The notes: a model not told the origin generated them from the sequence alone. A DNA stretch of 64,000 nt from Ulota crispa (GCA_963920765.1 OY987247.1:9334471-9398470), one strand, 5' to 3'. Positions 34,995 through 47,039 are shown, counted from the stretch's first letter. Numbers and translations are program-made.

Positions 34995-35631
34995 GTTGCT
35001 CATGAGTTACAAGTTGTTGCAAAACAGGAGAGGCATGGTTATCCAATAAACCTAAGTACAGTGTCGATTAAGTAGTGAGGTTTTTCACAGGCGAATTCAC
35101 GCCACCATCTGATCTTGTTTTGATGTTGTATGTCATAGTAACGAAGACATGAATTTTCCTATTAAACAGTAGATAGAGTGGCGAAATGTAACTATTCGGA
35201 ATACCATGCGGACTTACGTCTGAAGACCAGTTGGTACAGTTAACGGTTTCGCGGACGCGTTTGCTGAGACGAAGTCGAACCGAGATTTCCCTTATTTGCC
35301 TAAATAATCCGAACCGTCTCTCGGCCAATCGAAAATAATATCCTAAAGTGACTAAAGAAAAATACCAGGAAGTTTCAACAAATAAACGTGCGAAAAGTAC
35401 AGCAGTACAAAAAGCCGGACTTCTAGACATACCACCAAAACAACAACAGAAGTAGCCACATGATACCGTATACAACACAAACTCCAGGCAGTCAAAACAT
35501 TCCCGTCAACAAAGCCAGGTAACGGCAGAAACCAACTCCGGCCACCTGATACACACAAAACATTTAGCTTACAAAAGACCACTGCTACACGAAACCCTTG
35601 CGCAAACACCCACACAAGTCAAAAGAACAAA
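34995..35631 (-). other. Unique 3' flank of CID copy B; unexplained moderate-GC patch
   Basis: On the minus strand this follows the end of the palindrome arm, and its T/G-rich start (TTTGTTCTTTTGACTTG) would fit a 3' UTR. Minus-strand ORFs of 136 and 87 codons (35068-35478, 35352-35615) are not recognised. No repeat boundary is visible. Confidence 0.3.
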
Positions 35632-38600
35632 AGCGAGGGGCCATCGACAGACGTGGAGGAGATTTCAGGAGAACGGCGGAGAGGTGGTGGAATGACAAGA
35701 CAGGAGTGCGGGGAAGCGGGGGGGGGGGGGGGGGATGGGGAATAAATAAATTAAAAAATAAAGCCTTAGGCATGGCGGATAGGAATCCATTATTTGCTGT
35801 GGGAACTAGCCAGAGGTCTCTCGACGGTGAGGGAACGAGGCTGCTGCAATTGCTCCGAACAAATGTGGGACCCCGGCTGTGCTGCGCAAGGGGCCCTCGC
35901 TTACTTGCCTCTTGCGCACTCAGTGGTCGCGCACACACTCCTGAAATCCAAGGGCACGACAGTAGTCTTAGTCTCTTGCCTCGCTTTGCTTGCTTGCTTG
36001 CTTGGCTTGGCTTGCTCGCTCGCTCACGCTATGCTACTCTACGCCCGAGTACAGCCCCGTCGTGAGCCACCAGCGAGCAGCCACCCTCTCGCACGGGCCC
36101 GCCCCTGCGAACCGAGGCGCTGGCAAGGCAAGCTAGCACCTGTGCAGACAACGGCTCTGCCGCAGTAGAGCTCTGGAAAGCACATGAATAATCGTGTTGG
36201 CAGGGACTGGCCAAAGGGATGATGATGATGATGCTGCCGCTCGCGGTTCTACACGTGCGCGCACCGTCGCCCTCCAGCCATCTAAATGCTGGCTCCTGCC
36301 TCCAGCTCTCTTCCGGTTCGTCTACAGTCTCCCGATGCAGTAGTAGCCACAAACGCGTCATGAGCCGCCGCCGCCCCCCCACCCGCGTCCTCGGGTGGTC
36401 GCGAACGGCAGACTTTGAAACCCTGGTGCTCGCCAGGACGCACCACGACCACGGCGCCGTTAGTAGCCTCTTCTTCGTGCCTCCCGGGCTCGCCTTCAGT
36501 GCAGCGGTGGACGCGGCGACCGCGGCCTCACTGGCGTCTTCGACGGGCTCACTCTGCATGCACACCACCCCCACGCCAACAAATCAGCAAATTCTACCCC
36601 ACTCCCAACTGCTTCCCCAAGAAACCCACCCTAGACCACATCCTCCAAACCGTGCCACTACACCAGGCAGCTGCAGTCACCTGATTGGGAGGGACCCCAA
36701 GATGGCGCCACTGCAATTCAACGCCGCCATCGCGCTCTCCGCCTGTCACATACCCACTCAGCCCGTTTCAGCGCAACCTTGCAAGCATCCGCCTCCGCCT
36801 CCGCCAACCCCCCTAGCAGGACTGCTTCTACCTCACAGCCCCTCCCAGCTCAGACCTTCCTCTCCTTCGCTCGACGCCTGCGTCCAAAACCACCCCCAAC
36901 ACTGCTCTCCGCGCAAACCACCCCCTCCCGTCCCACACCATATCGCGTCTCTCATCCCGACCACGCGAGTCCAAGGAGCCCACAACTCACCATCACGAAC
37001 TCCACAAACGCTATGCGCGTCGAGTGATGGTAGTCTCCCAGCAATCTCAAACGTGCCACCTGCACGCATCCACCAGGTCATCTCATCGTCACACGGCGAC
37101 CTACCGCAACCTCCACCGCCGTGGCCAAAGCAACAAAAACAGCACCCACTCTCAGCCATCGCGGCCTTACCTCTCCACACAATGACTCGAAGAAGAGCTT
37201 TACATCGGCCTGCGACACCTGCATCAAGTCACTGCCCGCTCAGAGCCCCCGCCGTACCACAACACGCTCACCACTCACCACTCAAAACACCGGGAAACCA
37301 CCTACAACGACGCTCATCCTACTCAAGGCCACAACCCAACCCAAGCATTCACACCATCCAACCCCGGTTCCCTGCACCGGCCCCCACGGCCTGCCACCGT
37401 CACCCAACCCACAGGCTTGTTCCACTCCACTTCACCTTCTTGTCAATATTTGTACAGTAGATGGTGCGGGCACACATCTCGCGCTCGTCCTCGGACTGCA
37501 CACCAAAATGCCCATCATATCAGACCCACGCACTGCACACTCCGCTCCCCCATGACAACCCCCCCTTCTTGCTCATCCCAAGTCCCAATGCAACCCCCGA
37601 ACCTCCCCCCCAATCAGCGGCAGGCGCAACCCTCGCCAACGCCATCCTCCTTCAAACTCTCACAGCTCTCTACAACAGCGACATTCCCGCCCTCGCACAC
37701 AATGAGAGAGAGCCTTACCCGAGGCAGAAAGGTCGGGTTCACGGGCACGATAGCCGTCTTCGACGGCAGCACCCGCACGGGGTAGTATCCCAGCATCGTC
37801 CCCGCCAGGCTCAGCGCCGCCCGCGCACCGTCTGTCCGCCACCACACCACACGAACTCAGTCAGCCATGCATGCGCGCCACCACAAACACCATTCCCAAT
37901 CCACTGTTCCACCTACTCGCCACGAAACCAGACCAGAACGTTGCTGTTCTCGCGGACGGACATTGCCAACGTACCTTCGTCTGTGAACTCCACGAACGCG
38001 AATCGAAGCACCGAGTTCGGGTCCCCGCACACCCGGCAATCCACCACCTGACCATCGCCCCACGCCCACCCTCCCCGTTAGCAACGTGCATTGTCCTGCA
38101 TTCCCTCTTTCGCACCGTCTACCGCTCCACTCCCCACAAACCACTCCTATCACGACCTAATTTGCGCAAGCTTCCGTTTTTCCACAACCCAAATGCCACC
38201 CCTCCGCATCCTCGGACTCCCACGGCTGGTGTGCGAAACATAAACCGACGCTCCCTCCCGCGCTACTCACCATCCCCGCTCCCCACCACAACGCCTCACC
38301 ACATCACAGCCAGCGCAATTCACACACCCCTCTCCCCACAACTGCGCCTCTCAACAAGCGGGTCCGAAGCCCGGACCTGCTACCGACGGCGCCTGTGCCT
38401 TACCTGGCCACACGTGATGAACAGGGCCGCCAGCTGCTCCTCCGTCACCTACCACACCACACCACACCAACTCCACTTCCGTTATGCCGTCCATGTCCAC
38501 AATGCAAAGAGAGCCACATGCCCCGGCCTCACGGCCACCTACCGATCACGCACTGCCCTCCGCCGAAACCGGCGAAGCTCGCGCCACCTCACGGACTCCG

Positions 38601-39842
38601 CTCAAAATTGACATCCGTCCCCCCCGCCACGGCTGGGCATCTACGCCACATGCCCTCCCTCTACAGTCTACACTCCCCTCCGTCTCGCCCAGCAAGCCCT
38701 CCCCTTGGGGGGACACCCCGGCCCCAATTCCAATTTCCACTGCAATCCTGGCGCCCTCTTCCAGCGATCCGCTGCCGGACGCGCCCGATCAACTCCAATT
38801 CCCCAGGTCTCGCGCCGCCCACCGTAGGGCCACCAAACCCTCACGGCATTGCGTCTTCTTGACCCCGCGCCCCAATTCCATTGGATCTACCAATTCCACT
38901 GCCGTGCCCGCCCTAGACCGCTACCACCCACCCCTCACGATCGGCCACGCAGCGAGCGAGCGAGCGAGCCACCCCACACCACAAGCCATGCGAGATCCGT
39001 ACCTGCTGGTCGATGTCCGACACGTAAACGGTCCTGCGGATGCTGTCCTCGCGCTGCGCCCGGCTCGTGCGACTGCTCGCCCGCCGCTTGTTGCCCTGGC
39101 TGTAGCCATTCTTCTTCTATCACATGGCCACCCACACCGCGGATCAGCCACACCAACCAACCAACCAACCAACCCCCAACGCAGATCACCGCCCTCCCCG
39201 ACTCCACTCCACTCACGCAATGCCAGCGGGGGCGTCCTAAGCACCACCCAGGCATTGCCCTCGTGCCCTGCGATCCCCTCCCTAATTGCACGCCCAATCC
39301 ACGATCGCCCCTAGCTCCCGACCTACCTTGCGCTGCTGCCCCTTGGACGACGCCCCCGACGTCGTCGCAGCGGCGCCCGCGTCCGTCAGCGACGGCGGCA
39401 CGAACTCCTTCGCCAGCGGATTCAGCTTCGTCAGCAGGTCCTCCAGCTCCCGCATGCTGTTGTTGCTGCCATTGCTCCGCAGGTCCTCCTCGTCGCCCGC
39501 GCTCTCGCCCTTGGCGTGCCCATTCGCGCCGTTCGCTGCTCGCGCGCCCTGCTGCACCCCCAACGACGACGACGACGACGCCGACGCCACCTGCACCTGC
39601 TGCTGCTGACTGTTGTAGGATTGGTGCTGCCGCTGCTGCTCGTACTGCTGCTCGTACTGCTGCAGACCCTGCCCCGGCTGCGGCTCCAGGTGGGGCGCGG
39701 CGTGGTGCGGATCGTAGAGCGGACCGGGGCCCCCGTTCTCCTTGGCATCCATGGCAATCAGGGGGAAGTTCCGGCCCAATGGCAGCTGCGCCATGCCCAT
39801 GGCCAGCCCTACCCCGGCATTGTCCGTCACGGCCATTGCCAC
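35632..39842 (-). repeat. Right arm of the 4.2-kb inverted repeat
   Basis: Reverse-complement match of 28339-32553. Positions add up to 68181 outside the intron-2 tetranucleotide indel and to 68177 inside it up to the C-run, so alignment is otherwise gap-free. Holds CID copy B. Confidence 0.95.
36496..39836 (-). CDS. CID: CID8-13-type RNA-binding protein (PAM2 + two RRMs), copy B
   Basis: Second complete copy of the gene at 28345-31681, on the opposite strand and converging on it. Exons: 39836-39327, 39110-39003, 38448-38404, 38047-37975, 37831-37719, 37495-37436, 37218-37171, 37059-36991, 36742-36681, 36553-36496. The encoded 381-residue protein is identical to copy A; the only coding difference is CTC for CTT (Leu) at 39717. 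PAM2, both RRMs and all splice sites are intact. Intron 2 has one extra GCTC unit. Its 5' flank (39843 upward) and 3' flank (35631 downward) differ from those of copy A, so it could be expressed independently. Alternatively the second copy is an assembly product around the scaffold gap. Confidence 0.88.
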
Positions 39843-40700
39843 GCCAACTACCGAAGGCACCCCCGGGTCCAACCCTACACTCCTTCGCTTGCTCAAATTC
39901 TACGCTCCCGGGCTCGTCACATCTCGTTCCGTACACTCACACATGCTCGCCAGTCTCGGATCCGTGCGAGATCCGGAGCTGCTGGCCTCCCAAGGTGTCA
40001 GTTTTATCTAAACTTGGTGCTTCCCGAACTGGCAAATGAAAGAGGGGGTGGTGGATGAGAGAGATGAGGGAGAGTCGAGTGTGGCGAAGGCGGGAGAGAG
40101 AGGGGCGAGGTCGGGGTGCGGAGGGGCATAGCGACAGAGGAGAGGAGCAGTAGGAGCCTGGGAGGGGACGACGACGACGACGACGACGACGACGACAAGG
40201 ACGATCACAGTGCGACAAGTGCGACGAGTGCGAGGTGCTTGCCTGACTGCTTGCACTGTGGGCCAGCTATTGCGACTCTCGTTGGGGGCTGGTAAGTTAC
40301 TAGTAACGACGGGGGACCGTGGGGCCATGGGGCCCTGGCTGTTATTGAAGGAGCGACCCAAAGATTGTGACCTGCGAGCAGTTTGGGGCTTGTTTCTGGT
40401 TCTCCCTTCTCAGGCGTGGAGTTGGTGGCTTCCTTCGCCTCCTCATTACCGCTCCTTATTATTGTTGTTCCCTTGCCTCCGTGTTCCCTTCCGTCCCCAC
40501 TGTATGCCCATCTCTGTTTTCTCCTCTCTATCTCTCTCTCTCTCTGCCCACCTTCGTTCCCTTTGTTCTCTGTGCCCATCGCTGTTCTCAACTTTGTTTC
40601 CGATTGTTGTGCCCATCGTTGTTCTCAATGCGTTGGCTCGGTGTACTGCACAAACGTGTTTGCTGGGCCCAGGTGGAAAGTCCCACCTTTTTTGACAAAC
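39843..40700 (-). promoter_or_regulatory. 5' flank and probable 5' UTR of CID copy B
   Basis: GC-rich and, on the minus strand, CT-rich (for example CTCCCTCATCTCTCTCATCC), as in many plant leaders. A (GAC)n run lies at about 40169-40197, and phrases like GTGCCCATCGTTGTTCTCAA repeat near 40575-40630. It is unrelated to the copy A flank. ORFs on both strands are low-complexity and are not called. Confidence 0.4.
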
Positions 40701-41299
40701 AAGGGTGAATGTAATAATCTGCTCCCTCTGTTGGAGTTATCCTGTTTTGTCTTCCTCCGTGATTCCAGGATATGCAAGAGTCCCCAAAGCCAACTATGAA
40801 ATCAATGTTCCCTTCGTAAGTAAGGTATGTACACCCAAAAGTGACACTTACTTTAGATATGGTAATTGGGAGGGTGTTTTGAGAATCTAATGGTATGGGC
40901 TTGTTAGAAAATGGGTACACATTCAAGGAAAATTATCTTTGGAATATTTTGAAATCATATGAATAAAATATGAATTGTTGAAAGCAACTTCCTAGACTTA
41001 TTTATTGTAGACACTAGACTCCTAAAAAAACAACAACAAGAAGACCATGTCATGACAACAAAAAGATCATGTCACACTCAATCGTAAACCGCCACTTACA
41101 TAATTTTTGTTTTCTTATGTCAACTTGAGTGTCTGATTTGGGGTTGCGTGTGACTTGTGTGGGTGCAAAAGTACTTACTGTTGGGTTTAATTTCAGATGT
41201 CACTAAACGGCTGGTGTTACTAATGGGTGTATATACCTTATGTAAACTCTTACATTTTCTGACTGGCAAAAATCAAAGCTTTTCCATGTTGGCCTGATA
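40701..41299. other. Intergenic transition to AT-rich DNA
   Basis: No gene or bounded element recognised. Confidence 0.35.
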
Positions 41300-41943
41300 A
41301 AACATGTACAATCGGGTACAGTAATCTTACGAATTTTTTTGCAGTCAAATTTCAACCAACAATTCAGCAACTTTAAGAAGCCATATCTTCCTCAAAAATT
41401 GTTCAATTTTGAAACTGCAAATTGCATTGGAATCACACAAAAGAGTACTACATGATTTGATATAAAAAAACTGAAATTTTAGAAATGATAAAAATAAATT
41501 AGCTACTTCCTATATTGTGTCTACCATCTAGTACTTCCACCTCTAGCAGAAATCACCGCTTGAATTGATTAGGCATACTTGTAATAAGAGTTTTTAGTTG
41601 CTCCATGGATACCTCATCCCATACTCTTTGAATGATGTGTATCATTTCTTGCTTGTTCTTCGGCCGTTGGTGGTGGTGTAGCTCAATCAAATTCAAGCGG
41701 TGATTTTGGCAAGAGGTGGAAGTACACTATATAGGAAGTAGCCCAATTTTTTATATTGTTTATAAACTTCAGATTTTTTTTTATCAAATCATGTAGTACC
41801 CTTCAATAGTATCCAACACAATTTTTAGTTTCAAAAACGGACAATTTTTGAGGAAGTTATGGCCTTCAAAAGGTCTTGAAGTTGGCTGAAATTTCACTGC
41901 GAAAAAATTTGTAAGATTACTATACCCGATTGTATTGTACATG
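41300..41943. mobile_element. Tc1/mariner fold-back element made of two 3' ends
   Basis: Arms of roughly 200 bp or more are inverted copies: TACAGTAATCTTACGAATTT on the left, complement on the right with TATAGT. TA followed by (C/T)AGT is a Tc1-type tip. The minus strand at about 41537-41655 encodes a transposase C-terminus (RPKNKQEMIHIIQRVWDEV..., then SMPN, then, after a 1-bp frameshift, VISARGGSTRW and a stop). The plus strand at about 41690-41745 encodes the same last residues again (VILARGGST). So each arm ends with a transposase 3' end; the catalytic part is missing. Confidence 0.78.
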
Positions 41944-42164
41944 CCCGTTTTTTTTTCCCCACGGGGCTTTTTCATAAACATGTATATGCAGTATAGTGCA
42001 TTTTTTGATTAGTCACCTCTTTGTTGTTCACTTCTATTGGGTAGTAACTTACATGGAGAGGACAAGCCCATGTTTGTCCGAATTTGCAAAATTGGCAAGA
42101 TAGGACTCCGCTGCACCAAAAAAGGCTTTGGAGTTTGAGCTTCAAGGATGTGGGATTTGATTTA

Positions 42165-42524
42165 GGGAATTTCTAAATCCACCACAGCTTTTGCTAAATC
42201 CACCACATTGTATTACGTTTAGGAGTTCCAATATGAAAAGAAGGGCAAACTTCATGTTTTTGTAATGACCATTTAATGATGATGGCAAACTTATTTATCC
42301 ATCAGATTATATAATTATACTCAAAGTCATTGAAGTTAAGCCAAGTAAGAAACAGGAAGAAAGGGAAGAGTGGACAAAGAAAAAGATGAAACAAAGGGAA
42401 GACAGTGGAGTACTTCTATCTTTTTCATTAAATGGTCATCCAATAAGTATGAAATTTGTCCTACTTCCAAATATAGCGTAATGTGGTGGATCTAGCAAAA
42501 ATTGTGGTGGATTTAGCAATTCCC
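42165..42524. mobile_element. TIR element with 8-bp target duplication
   Basis: Ends GGGAATTTCTAAATCCACCA and, reverse-complemented, GGGAATTGCTAAATCCACCA. Exact flanks TTGATTTA at 42157-42164 and 42525-42532. An 8-bp duplication fits hAT or MULE; the GGGAATT..TAAATCC tip leans to MULE-like. Non-coding. Confidence 0.82.
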
Positions 42525-42734
42525 TTGATTTACGTTTTCAATTGTTTGTTTAGGCACTTGTCACACTAAGGTGAAAAAACCTTGAGAAAACTAGGGTTGG
42601 AACTTTTGATATTTTAGAAAAATGCACGCTTACATCCAAAATGAAATTCAACATTGTAATGTGTGCTTGACTAGAAAATTTAGTGAACATTCTTCATAAG
42701 ATTCTTGTGTAAAAGTACCATAGACCATATGTAT

Positions 42735-43664
42735 TTAACCCCTAAATCCTTGAATGTCCCCTTAGGGGACAAATGGGATTTTGGGCAGGTACCTACAGCC
42801 TCAATTTTTTTTTTGATTTTTTGAATTTTTTTGAAGATAGGAAAACACATTAGCTTTTGGGGAATATAATTTTTATTCCAATTAATGCCCAAAAGCAAAA
42901 GTTATGCCTAGATAAGCACAAATTTATGCAAATTGGGCAGCAAAAAAAATTTACAAAAACTTGAATTTTTTTGTTTTTGTTTTTTTTCTCATAGGTTATA
43001 GTTTTGTCTATACTTGAAGCTTTGATCCATTCCATTTGGACTAGTTATGAGAAAGTTATGAACAATCTTATTTTTTTGGGCAGTTTAAGCATCTTCTTGA
43101 AAAAATAACTTATAAACTTCATTTTTGAATGCAAGTTTAACGTTTTTTCAAAAAAAATTGTTGGAAAGGGTGAAGTTTGCTTCTAGAACAATCTCACCAT
43201 CAGGATTGTTGAGTTTCAATTCCATTGCAAGGTTATTAACAATATAAGTTTTTGTTCAGTCTCATACCTTCTTCTACCTAATGTTTTTTTTAAGAATGAA
43301 AATAAAGTATTGTTTGTTTTGATTTTTTCCAAAGATTCTCAACTCAATTTCCCACCTTAAAGAAATAAACCTCAAAACTCTATGGTGCAAAAAAAATAAG
43401 TTAAAAAAGTTCAAAGTCAAATAGTTTAGTCATGCAAGGTGCAAAAAAGCTTGTTTTTTACACTTTAAATGCAAATATCTTGCAATCTGTGTTGTCAAAG
43501 TTTTTGAATTTTTGTTTCCACATTCTTATACTAGTCTAGTACAAGATCCTATGATTAGATATGCAAAAAGACCAATTTAAAAAAAAAAAAATACTCTTTA
43601 CAATAAAAATGACAATTTTGAGTGTCTTTTGACAAAATAAAGGCCCCAGAGATTTAGGGGTTAA
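42735..43664. mobile_element. piggyBac-type MITE, family A, second 3' subtype
   Basis: Left TTAACCCCTAAATCCTTG; right, reverse-complemented, TTAACCCCTAAATCTCTG. Contains the palindrome GTCCCCTTAGGGGAC just inside the left end. The 3' half matches 23588-24529. Confidence 0.85.
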
Positions 43665-44227
43665 ATTAAGCCCCCTTTTAATAACTGAAAGACAAGTATT
43701 ATAACTCTTGTAGTTTTGTGATTGAAATTATCATTTGGAAAGAGTTTACACAGTGTATTTATAATTTTTCTCCTGAAACCATTGGAAGTGTTTGAGTTAC
43801 CTAACAATAATGTTTCTTTTATTCTTCAAAATCAATTCTTCAACAACTTGGTGTAATTGATGCAACACTATAACGTTCAAATTTACTCTTTTTGTATTTA
43901 TTCTTCGGTTTTTACACATCAATGTATATAGCAATTCCACCATTGGAAAAATGAGAGTAATGAAATTAGCTATTTAAAAATAATAAATAACCGAAATCTC
44001 AAATTGTTTGGCTTAATTTTTATTGGTAGGTTCCTCCAATATCATTGTTGCTATGACAGATTGAGAGAATCATATATGTGACACTATGTTAGTCATGAAG
44101 TAGATTATAAACTTCATGAATTTAATGATACATTGTTTGTAAAAACGGGACAGAATCATGATTTTAAAAAAGTACATAATGAAATTGTTTAAGTATTTAA
44201 AATAAATGATTGTCCTTATAGCTAATA

Positions 44228-44283
<56 letters not shown>

Positions 44284-44790
44284 TGCAGAAGATATGGAGA
44301 TTGTTAGGTGAACATATTTAAGTACAATAGCAAGGTAAGAGCACCCATAAGCTTGAAACAAAGGGTTTTGGGTATGAAAATCAATTGATGAACTAGGAAA
44401 AAAATAGTTTTAAGTTAGTAAGTGGAAATCAGAAATATTAGCATCAATTTGAAAGTCCCAAATCATTGAAAATGTATAGTTGTCTGTAGGAGATGTCTTT
44501 AGTGTGCTCATACACTCATAATATTAACTTGAGGAGTTCTTAAATAGTGAGATGGGGCACTCAAAACAATTAGTCACCCAAAATCATCACTTTGTCACCC
44601 ATAACTTTTTTTATATAATTGTTAGTCATTGACATCATTGACATCTCTACCACAAGTAGGTATTGGGGATGGGGACACTATTGGTGAGGGGTACTCCTAC
44701 CTCACTTACATTCACAAATTCCAATGCTTGCCACAAAAATCCTCAAGATTCAAAGTGTTTGTTTTAAATGATAAATGAATTTAACATGTA
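43665..44790. other. AT-rich intergenic DNA
   Basis: No gene recognised; holds the TA microsatellite below. Confidence 0.4.
44229..44278. repeat. (TA)n microsatellite
   Basis: About 25 TA units without interruption. Confidence 0.95.
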
Positions 44791-44954
44791 CACTACAAGG
44801 AAGCATCGTCAATTTGGATATTTTTTTTATCAATAAGGTCTAGCTGATTAGGACACTTTTCGATCAATTTGGACATGTTTTTGACAAATTATTGTCAATT
44901 TAGACATTTTAGTCAATTTGGCGTGTCACTACGGACAGTTTTTATTGCAGAATG
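44791..44954. mobile_element. Candidate CACTA-type MITE with TCAATTTGGACAT repeats
   Basis: Begins CACTACAAGGAAGCATCGTC, a typical plant CACTA tip, and ends near TTTTTATTGCAGAATG. The inner repeats of TCAATTTGGACATG match those of 25266-25397. The plus-strand ORF beginning at 44869 starts inside it and runs into AT-rich DNA; not called. Confidence 0.5.
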
Positions 44955-45493
44955 CATCCAATACAAGAAGTTTTTTTCATCAGTCCCATTTTTTTTGATT
45001 AGTACACTAGTTTTGCAACATGATTACAACAGAGATTTTTTTGCTTGCATGTTTTTCTTTGTAAATATTTTAAAATCTAAAAGATTCAAAGACGTTTCCA
45101 TCTTCAAACTTATACGTACTAGTCAAGAATTGCCCAATCAAGAAATCAATTCAAAATCAAGTGAAAAAAGATGAAATCTCAAAAATGCACTCGGATTTGG
45201 ATTTAAGAATTTGAACCTTCAAGAAAAAGTTCTCACAAACACCCCTAACGTTCAAACTCTGATATATTTAGAAGAGGTTTTTTCAAAATTCATTCGTAAA
45301 TATTGATTTGCAAAACATACATGACATGATTCAATACCTAATTTGAATGCTGTTGTTGTAATATTCTTTCAATTTGCACTTTTAACACATCTTTGCCTTT
45401 TGAGAATTTGAGTTACACTTTACCTTCAACGGATTGAATGTGTACAGTTTGTTCTAACACATCAACCTTTGTTTATTAATATTCTCCCGATCT

Positions 45494-45902
45494 TTAACTC
45501 CTGAAGGACCCTTGGGCCTCCAAGATACAGGTACCATAGTGGACTAGGATACGCATGGTTTAGGTGACTTTAACATGCGTTGGGCCACGCAAAGATGAGC
45601 CATGCAATTCCGCAATACGGCCACCTGTCTGGTACGGCTTGCGTTGTTGTGTAGGCAGGGTGGCCTCGTCGACATACAAATTAAGTACCGTACCTATACC
45701 GTATGCAAGTGCAGATACAAACCTCAACCTGCAGAATTTGACAAGGTCTCTTCTCAAAAAAAATGCACAATCTAATTTGGCTTGGAATTTCTTACAAGTC
45801 ATCAGTGTACACAAAAGTCTGAAAATGCCACAACATCCCTTGAATACCAGCAGAACAGCACATTACAGCTGCAAAGGGCATTTGGGCCCTTCAAGGGTTA
45901 AC
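45494..45902. mobile_element. piggyBac-type MITE, 409 bp, GC-richer
   Basis: Left TTAACTCCTGAAGGACCC; right, reverse-complemented, TTAACCCTTGAAGGGCCC. Its right TTAA is the left TTAA of the next element. Confidence 0.78.
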
Positions 45903-46552
45903 CCCAAAGCGTCATTGGTGACAAGAAACTGTCCTCGATCAGTTTTTGAAGTCAAATAAAACCCAACCAAATTACTATTTTTAGTAGTTTATATTTTTGA
46001 AAAGCTCTTTTTGAAGCTTAGTTTTAGATTCAACAATCTGATTTAGCTCATGATTGATTATGATTTTTCTATTCAAGAGTTTGTGCACAGGTGTCCATTG
46101 CAATCTTGACTTTATGTAGTGTTGAGGGCTCTTGGGAATGAGCTTCAAGTACACAAGATCTTTAAGAAAAAAACACATTAGAAATTCATTTAAAAAAAAT
46201 TGTAGAGTAGATGTAGAGAAGCCATAAATTGGTTGGGGTTATGCATGTTAGGCCCTTTAACCTCATATTTTTTTGGTGATCAACTTTTTAATTTAACAGG
46301 TGAAAAGAAGAATGAAAGACTTCAAATCACTTTCACAGTTTTAACACCCTCATGATCAAACATTATAATCTTTCAATCCACAAGAGACATTGTTGGGTTT
46401 TCTTTTCTAATGAGATCTTTAACATGTTTAGTTTGATTTTATACGGTTACAATTCAAAAAGAATTGATACAACTTATCAAAATGTTGGCTTTTTGTTCAA
46501 ATTAGAACAAATTCCTAGAAGCCCTAGAAATGCAATGTCACTTTGGGGTTAA
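45899..46552. mobile_element. piggyBac-type MITE, 0.65-kb family B
   Basis: Left TTAACCCCAAAGCGTCATTG; right, reverse-complemented, TTAACCCCAAAGTGACATTG. The interior is homologous to 60254-60902 (shared AGAAGCCATAAATT, GGGTTATGCATGTT and TTTTAACACCCTCATGATCA). Confidence 0.8.
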
Positions 46553-46957
46553 CCAAAAAAATAATCTCTCATTTATGTTTTAACACTTGTTTAATGAGAC
46601 TACCCCCATCAAATCGTTGCAAGTAATTTATGTAGAAACCATTGGTTGGAAATTAAGGAGGTGGAAACCTAAGGTAGAATTTGACAAGTAAATAATTCAT
46701 GTAATCTATAAAAAAAAATGTAGATATGTATTTGTGATGTTTTAGTGTACATCTTTGCAAAGAAATCTCATGTTTTTTAGTGTATTGTTTTGACAAAATC
46801 GAGGTATTTTCAATTATTGGTATGACAATTTGTAGAAAAGTATACAAAATTCACATGGAACCTTAACTTTTGAGTCAAAAATTATAACTACAAGTGTAAT
46901 TATTTTCTTCTAAAACTTCACTTTGGGCAAAATAGATGTTGGTGTACAATCTTCCCT

Positions 46958-47039
46958 TTAACCCCCTCAACGCCCCCAACAACAAAAATTTTGATCCATT
47001 CCTTGTGTTTCTTTGATACCCGGGGCGTTGAGGGGTTAA
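46958..47039. mobile_element. 82-bp piggyBac-type MITE
   Basis: Left TTAACCCCCTCAACGCCCC; right, reverse-complemented, TTAACCCCTCAACGCCCCGG. Little more than two termini. Confidence 0.8.

Noticed and set aside
38849..40039. 396-codon plus-strand ORF, and the 333-codon minus ORF at 38935-39936
   Set aside because: Shadow frames of CID exon 1 and the first intron; Ala/Pro/Arg-rich and not conserved in reading sense.
40383..40799. 138-codon plus-strand ORF upstream of CID copy B
   Set aside because: Leu/Ser/Pro-rich translation of CT-rich promoter-type sequence; runs into intergenic DNA.
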